A DNA stretch of 64,000 nt, taken from contig NC_090445.1 in the NCBI RefSeq assembly GCF_031143425.1, forward strand, positions 816,928,317 to 816,992,316, read 5' to 3'. Below the pieces are notes generated by a model. The model was not told where the DNA came from. It did no database searches and worked only from the letters and a program-made list of their open reading frames with translations. Below, piece after piece: positions 58,974 to 64,000 of the stretch. The stretch is from Pleurodeles waltl (taxonomy: Eukaryota; Chordata; Amphibia; Caudata; Salamandridae). How positions within the stretch are numbered: the first letter of the stretch is position 1; each line of letters begins with the position of its first letter. A program made the translations under genes and the position numbers.

Positions 58974-60047
58974 TCACCTGTGTGTCATTGGAAGTACTGA
59001 CGGATAACTGATGTTCTGTTCATCTTCAGCCTCTTCATCTTCACTGTCAGCAGGGTCTACTACTGCCACAGGGGCATCTCTAGTCTCCTCTTCCTCAGAA
59101 AAGGTACATGGCGTCTGAGGGCCAGGTTGTGCAACATACAGCCTGCCACTACTATCTGGTGTACCTACTGGGTGAGTAGCACAGGGATCCACCTGTCAGA
59201 TGGAGGCACCTGAACCTGGCCTTCAAAAGGCTGAAGATCCTCTCGATGATCCGTCTGGTTCACCCATGTGCCTCATTATACTGTTCTTCAGCCCTTGTTC
59301 TGGCATTCCTCACAGGGGTCAGCAGCCACGATAGGTTTGGGTAGCCAGAGTTACCTGCAAGTATTGAGGGACAACTTTTAGCCACACACAATCCTATGGG
59401 ATAGACACCAGAGGCATACACTAACATACAGTGGGTGGGGACCAAGGCTCACCTATTAGTAACCATGTGCCTCTGTAGTTGGGCCATCACATTTGGGATG
59501 CTGCTATTCCTCAGAACCAAGGCATCATGCACTGACCCAGGATACTTAGCATGGACGTAGAAGATGTACTAGTCTGCTAGGCACACTATCTGCACATTCA
59601 TTGAGTGGAAACACTTACGATTCCTGAACACCTGTTCATTCTGGCGGGGGGGACAAACGCAAAATGTGTCCTGTCAATCGCACCAATAATATTGGGGATA
59701 TGTCCCATTGCATAGAATCCGGCCTTCACAGTGGCCAAATCTTCCACCTGGGGGAAAGCTATGTAGCTGCACATGTGCTTTACCAGGGCAGACAAAACTC
59801 TTGCCAGCACGATTGAAAACATAGGCTGTGACATTCCTGCTGCCACGTCTACTGTCACTTGGAAAGAACCAGTCTCCCGGAAATGGAGCACTGATAGAAC
59901 TTGCACAAGAGGGGGGATCCCAGTGGGATGACGGATAACTGATATTAGGTCAGGCTCCAACTGGGCACACAGCTGTGTGATTGTTGCCATATCCAGTCTA
60001 TAGGCGAGTATTATATGCCTCTCGTCCAGTGTAGCCAAGTCCACCAT
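58974..60047 (-). pseudogene. HARBI1-like DDE transposase, element B
   Basis: The start MVDLATLDERHIILAYRLDM is at 60047. The first 150 codons run open through VQVLSVLHFRETGSFQVTV and IPNIIGAIDRTHFAFVPP (first catalytic Asp). A one-base shift at a C-run near 59650 is followed by NEQVFRNRKCFHSMNVQIVC, a TAG, and AKYPGSVHDALVLRNSS (second Asp). A GT-AG intron (59452-59355) precedes NSGYPNLSWLLTPVRN and QYNEAHG, then a TGA, then TRRIIERIFSLLKARFR (third catalytic residue, Glu). The tail is frameshifted but ends in an acidic stretch (DPADSEDEEAEDE). All three catalytic acids are present, yet it is more damaged than the transposase of A. Family resemblance to Pleurodeles Harbinger proteins is from memory. 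Confidence 0.8.
59355..59452 (-). other. 98-bp intron in the element B transposase
   Basis: On minus the donor is ACTAATAG|GTGAGCC and the acceptor ATACTTGCAG|GTAACTCTGG. It splits the glycine codon of the 'LIG|DSGYP' block. This is the same codon and phase as the intron of the element A transposase. Confidence 0.7.
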
Positions 60048-60526
60048 ACACAGGGGTATGTCTCCACCTCCTATTCATCTGCAGCAGTAGGTATCTAAGG
60101 GATCTGTCACAATTGATACAACAAAACCACAACCGCAGTCCACATGGTGCACTTATGTGTTGGGACAGTGTAAATGGCGAAGTATGTGCCAATCTAATCT
60201 GTGACGCAGTAATTGTCAATAGGCCTGTTTCCCCCATGAAATGGCGACCGCCTGTCCTGTATGGAGGAACAGGTGGAAGTGAGGTAATTCCGCCAACGTT
60301 GGGCATCATGACGGAAGGTGGTCTTGTACCACTGTGCAATTCCTCATTGGATAATATGGGGCTCTATGGAGTACAGTGGCCAATGGGGATCTACACCGAC
60401 AGTGACAGTGTACACTGCCGCAGACGTGACTGCCATCTTCTATCTGATTCCTCACTTTTTTCCTGACCTTCAACAGGAGAACATCTACACTCTGTGTGCT
60501 GCTGTGACCTGTGTCTGGAACCTACC
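60048..60526. promoter_or_regulatory. Shared head-to-head promoter region, transposase B and Myb-like gene 2
   Basis: The transposase start (60047, minus) and the gene 2 start (60527, plus) are 479 bp apart and diverge, so both transcripts should begin in this interval. A GACGGAAGGTGG / CCGCCAACGTTGG segment and a TACACTGCCGC word recall the GGCGGTA/TACCGCC sites at the element end. I found no clear TATA box. Confidence 0.4.
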
Positions 60527-63121
60527 ATGGCCTGTGTGACCGGGGAAAGGGCCCCAGCCTCCACTTCAGAGGAGTTGGAGCGACTGGTGGATGTACAGAC
60601 AGCTAATGGGCCTCCAGACCAACAGGTGAGTACATTTTGGGCACGATGCATGTGGGAAGGATGCATGGAAGTGTGTGGAAGCATCATGTAAGGCGGGTGG
60701 GGGCGGGGGGAATGTCTAGTGGCAGTGTATATGTTGTGTTTTGGGCTATGTGTGTGCCAATGGTAATGGAAACGGGTATGGTGGCCATTTGTGCAATAGG
60801 CTGGACTGTTTGTCAAATGGTGTTCTCCTGTCTGAATTGCCTCTGCAGGTCAGCGCCCATCAAAAGAAGGGACTGTGGTTTGCCATCGTCAAGGACGTGC
60901 GGACCCTGGGGGTCTATGGCAGGCGCAGCACCCACTGTCGGAAACTGTGAGATCCTGGGCACGGAAGACCGCAGAGGCCCAGCTGGGGATGGCCTCCCAA
61001 AGAGGAAGGGGTGCCCGTCGGACCCTGACCCCGCCTAATGGCCCGCATACTGATAGGGCCTACCCTGAGCTGGATGGGCGCTTGAGGGAATCACAGCAGC
61101 CACAAGGGGGTGAGTACAGTGGGTATCAATACATATTTTGGGTGGTTGGGTGGTATCCAGGTGGTGGATATGTGTTAGTGGGTGCCCCTAAGGCCAGGAC
61201 AGACAATGCAGCGTGGGTCAACTGAAGGGTAATGGGTGAATGGCAAATACAGGTAACCTAGCTTGTTAGCAGTCCATTTCAGCAAGGGCATCATGGGTCC
61301 CAGGAGTGCTGCAGTTGGCGGTATGTGGTCCTCTTCTTGCCTTAGTGACTAGCCATATCACTGGTAGTGCTATGCATAGCGCTTAAGCCTGTTCCCTGTT
61401 TGTGGCGGTGATGTGCATGCCAATAGTGGTGTTGATGCAGACCCAGTGTATCCTTTGTCTCCACCATTTCTTGTTTTGTCATCCTGCCCTTGTGTGGATT
61501 AGCATCATCTGGTGGAGGAGCAGGGGCACCGGCGACAGAGGGAGCTGCATTCCACAGGACCCATGAGACAGAGTCCACTTACCCCGAGGGAACCAGTGGG
61601 ACGGAGGGTGAGGGGAGCACCACGGCGGGGAATGGAGGAGACAGCACAGACTCAGATACCTCCTCCAATGGAAGCTCCCTGGTGGGGGCGGACATCTCTG
61701 TGACCACCCCAGCTGCAGGTACAGCCGCCACCCCTATACCAGCACCGCCTTCCCAGTAGCCCCTCAGCGAGTTGCCCGTGCCCGCTCACCCAGGAGGGTG
61801 GGCATCTCCTTCGCCCCAGGCACCTCAGGCTCTGCCCCAGTGAGCCCTGTTGCCCTGAGAGAGGAGGCTATTGACCTCCTGAGTTCCGTCTCTGTAGGGC
61901 AATCAACCATTGTGAATGCCATCCAGGGGCTTGCATCCAAGATGCAGCAATGCAATGCATTCCTGGAGGGCAATCACGGTGGATTGGCGGACCAACATAT
62001 ATCGATTCAGGCTCTGGCCTCCTCTCTGATGGCAGCCATTGTCCCTGTATCTACCATCCCCCCTCTAACTACCACTTCCCAGTCCCATTCTACTCCCAGG
62101 TACACATTCAGATGAGCATGCACACAAGACAACACCCAAGAGTGGCACAGGCAAACACAAGCACCACACTTCATCCCACAAGCACTCACGCAAACACCAT
62201 ACAGTTGCAGACATGACAACTTCCACTGCCTCCACTGTCCCTCCTCCTCCTCCACCTCCCTCCCAGTCCCATCCACACTCACACCTGCATGCACTACATT
62301 AACATCCACCACCAGTATCACCACACCAAGCAGCACACACACCTCACTAGCAGACACCTCCACAACATCCATCCACTTGTCCCCTGTGTCCTCTACTACC
62401 GTGTCTGTCCCTCCCCTCCTAAAGGACACAAACGCAAGCACTCAGACACCCAACAGCCGTGCACCTCACACATGCACACTGCCCATGCACCTGCACCCAA
62501 GTCCAGCAGACGTACTCCTCCAACAACCACTCCCATCCCTCCTGCCCCTCCGTCTCTAAGAAGCTTTTCTGTACCCAACTTGACCTCTTCCCTCCCCCTC
62601 TCCCCTGTCCTGCCCATAGAACCAGGGTACCAACCAGCCAGTCTAGCACCTCAGCCAAACAGGCCACAGGGACAGTAGAGGCACCTCCTAGTCATGGAGG
62701 CAAGACTGTGAGGGATTCCACTCCAACAGCCAGGAAGGGGAAGGAGACCACAACATCAACATCCAGGAAGGGGAAGGAGCCCACAACACCTACAGCCAGG
62801 AAGGAGAAGGAGCCCCCAACACCTACAGCCAGGAAGGGGAAGGTGCACACAACATCTACAGCCAGAAAGGGGAAGGAGCCCACAACACCTTCAGCCAGGA
62901 AGGGGAAGGTGCCCGCACCTCCTGCCATGGAGAGAATGAAGCCCTCTACTCCATCAGAGGCTGGGAGGGTGAAAACACAACCACCACTGCCACCACCTGT
63001 GGGCACGGAGCCCTCACCACCAGCAGAGGCAGGCCAGGAGGCACCATCACCTGTTGCCACAGAGCAGCCCTCACCATCAGCTGAGGCAGTGCAGCTATCA
63101 CCACCAGCAGAGGACATGTAG
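60527..63121 (+). pseudogene. Myb/SANT-like protein 2 with repeat tail, element B
   Basis: Exon 1 (60527-60625) encodes MACVTGERAPASTSEELERL and ends GPPDQQ at CAG|GTGAGT. Exon 2 (60849-61109) gives VSAHQKKGLWFAIVKDVRTL and VYGRRSTHCRKL. A small deletion then shifts the frame into RSWARKTAEAQLGMASQRGR and YPELDGRL. The pattern, acidic helix, W..I...VR.LGVY.R....C.K, then a basic tail, is that of a Myb/SANT-like domain different from gene 1. Exon 3 starts near 61503 (SSGGGAGAPATEGA), a Ser/Thr/Gly-rich linker. After shifts comes REEAIDLLSSVSVGQSTIVN and DQHISIQALASSLMAAI (helical). The open frame ending at 63121 carries six KGKEPTTPTAR-type repeats. Exons 2 and 3 are clearly broken. Joining the repeat frame to this gene is inference. 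Confidence 0.65.
62730..62927 (+). repeat. 33-bp coding minisatellite, 6 exact-length units
   Basis: Units start CCAGGAAGG at 62730, 62763, 62796, 62829, 62862 and 62895, always 33 bp. Each encodes an 11-residue ARKGKEPTTPT-like unit, Lys/Pro/Thr-rich and basic, reminiscent of linker-histone tails. No unit has an indel, although the rest of the gene is frameshifted. Confidence 0.9.
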
Positions 63122-63165
63122 GCCACCCTCCATGGACTTCTTCACAAGGGCCCCCTCCAGAACCA

Positions 63166-63425
63166 GTGGGCATGTTTCCCAGCTCAGAGACTGTGACCTT
63201 GCACTCCCCAGCACAGAGAAATGGGCATGGAGCCCCCTCCCGGACCAGTGGGCATTTTCCCCAGCTCAGAGACTGTGACCTAACACTCCCCAGCAAAAGA
63301 CAAATGGGCATGGAGCCCCCTTCAGAATCAGTGGGCATGTTCCCCAGCTCAGAGACTGTGACCTTGAACTCCCCAGCAAATACAAATGGGCATGGAGCCC
63401 CCTCCAGAACCAGTTGGGAAGTTCC
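63166..63425 (+). repeat. Minisatellite, 82-83-bp unit, 3 copies plus a part
   Basis: GTGGGCATGTTTCCCAGCTC begins units at 63166, 63248 and 63331; a diverged fourth begins near 63413. Each contains AGAGACTGTGACC and ATGGGCATGGAGCCCCCT. It follows the stop of the repeat-tail frame, within or after the 3' part of gene 2. Confidence 0.85.
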
Positions 63426-63429
63426 CATA

Positions 63430-64000
63430 TTCGGCTGAGGTGCCCCCATCACCCTGAGGTGCCTGCCCACTTGAAAAAAAATGCCCCTGCAGTGTTCTCT
63501 CTGGATGATGTTAGGACACACGCTGGCCCTTGGACTGTGCCCTGTGGCCTTGTGTGCCCTTATGACTTTGGACTGGGCATTGGGCCTTTGTGAACATTTT
63601 TATATATTTGGTTTGTGTGATGGGTTTTGCTATGCAAATACATTTTCGGTACATCCGTACTCTGGTTGTTGTGTTATTCTGCCGTGTGTTGTGTGCCATT
63701 GGTTTAAAGTCTGTAGCTGGTTGTGTGTATGGTCTGTGTGTCAGGTATGTGTTGTGTGTGTGTGTGTGTGTGTCACTCTCATTTTCCTCCCTCCCTCCCC
63801 TGTGTGCTAGGTGGCTGTATTCACCATCGTCGTCTTCGTCGGCATTAGGTGGAGAATAATGTAGAAGATCATCGGAAACACTTGCAGTTCGGGTTCCATG
63901 GCGGCATTGTTCTTCCCTGTGTCTCCGAAGTTGAGTCCTTTCTCTTCTGAGCTCTGTTTCTGCCAGGCTTTTGATGGTGTTGGTACCATCCCAGAAAAGG
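63430..64000. other. Element B right arm, non-coding
   Basis: T/G-rich sequence with no gene. It is the presumed subterminal region leading to the right terminal repeat beyond the window edge. From memory, related Pleurodeles elements have similar sequence (GGGTTCCATGGCGGCATTG) shortly before the terminus. Confidence 0.45.
63753..63773. repeat. (TG)10 microsatellite
   Basis: A pure TG run inside the element B right arm. Confidence 0.95.

Larger units (their letters stand above)
56441..64000 (+). mobile_element. PIF/Harbinger element B, three genes, runs off the right edge
   Basis: The left terminus GGCCCTCATTATGACATTGG begins at 56441, after ATA. Inside, in order, are Myb-like gene 1 (+, 56978-58383), the transposase (-, 60047-58974) and Myb-like gene 2 (+, 60527 to about 63121). 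The right terminal repeat is not in the window, so the element is at least 7.56 kb. No internal terminus of either orientation is visible between the three genes, and the region between the transposase and gene 2 looks like one shared promoter. I therefore read it as a single element, although a nested pair cannot be excluded without the right end. Confidence 0.7.

Noticed and set aside
62730..63425. CRISPR-like direct repeats
   Set aside because: Units are contiguous with no unique spacers, and the sequence is vertebrate transposon DNA.
62692..63521. Two long minus-strand frames (144 and 191 codons) rich in Gly/Val/Phe
   Set aside because: They are antisense to the 33-bp and 82-bp repeat arrays; repeats of 3n length keep all frames open.
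1..64000. tRNA, rRNA, snRNA or miRNA genes
   Set aside because: I looked for cloverleaf-like and polymerase III box patterns by eye and saw none that could be supported.

Overview
The window looks like gene-poor DNA from a very large, transposon-filled vertebrate genome. The best guess is a salamander, and specifically a newt of the Pleurodeles type. That guess rests on my recollection of the Harbinger proteins and terminal repeats found in that genome, not on a search. I see no convincing host exon, tRNA, rRNA or other host gene. Nearly everything identifiable is mobile DNA in various states of decay, and almost every long reading frame is a transposon gene fragment or an antisense shadow of one.

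Layout, left to right. 1.7-3.8 kb: a possible L1-like ORF1 remnant and two unrecognised frames (minus). 4.2-5.9 kb: a 5'-truncated LINE with a (TGAC)n tail and a perfect 14-bp target duplication. 8.5-14.8 kb: a nested block with two related LTR-like repeats, a Gag remnant between them, two palindromic MITEs and a 2.1-kb LTR-like repeat. 15.9-17.4 kb: an L2/CR1-type LINE. 18.4-20.6 kb: a Penelope-like element. 21.1-21.3 kb: a small MITE. 22.8-26.0 kb: a longer L2/CR1-type LINE (minus), with a duplicated ~250-bp block upstream of it. 29.5-30.8 kb: a hAT-like transposase remnant. 32.8-38.6 kb: two more copies of the ~2-kb LTR-like repeat, with a 479-bp MITE between them. 41.3-42.0 kb: a MITE made of successive hairpins. 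42.8-45.5 kb: two LINE remnants. 45.5-48.9 kb: tandem repeats and AT microsatellites.

The most informative part is 52.1-64.0 kb, which holds two PIF/Harbinger elements of different families. Element A (52130-55807) is complete. It has terminal inverted repeats, a HARBI1-like DDE transposase on plus with an 85-bp intron, and a convergent Myb/SANT-like gene on minus. Only a few point lesions break the two genes. Element B (56441 to beyond the right edge) appears to carry three genes: Myb-like gene 1 (+), a transposase (-) and a second, different Myb-like gene 2 (+) that starts head-to-head with the transposase and ends in a Lys/Pro/Thr repeat tail.

In known PIF/Harbinger systems the Myb-like partner binds DNA and brings the DDE transposase to the element ends. 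The five non-coding or coding elements starting at 8593, 10098, 35908, 41325 and 52130 share a terminal core close to GGGCCAKATKTA, and most have 3-bp target duplications. The MITE at 21117 instead resembles the ends of element B. The window therefore seems to hold both autonomous-type Harbingers and the non-autonomous elements they could have mobilised.
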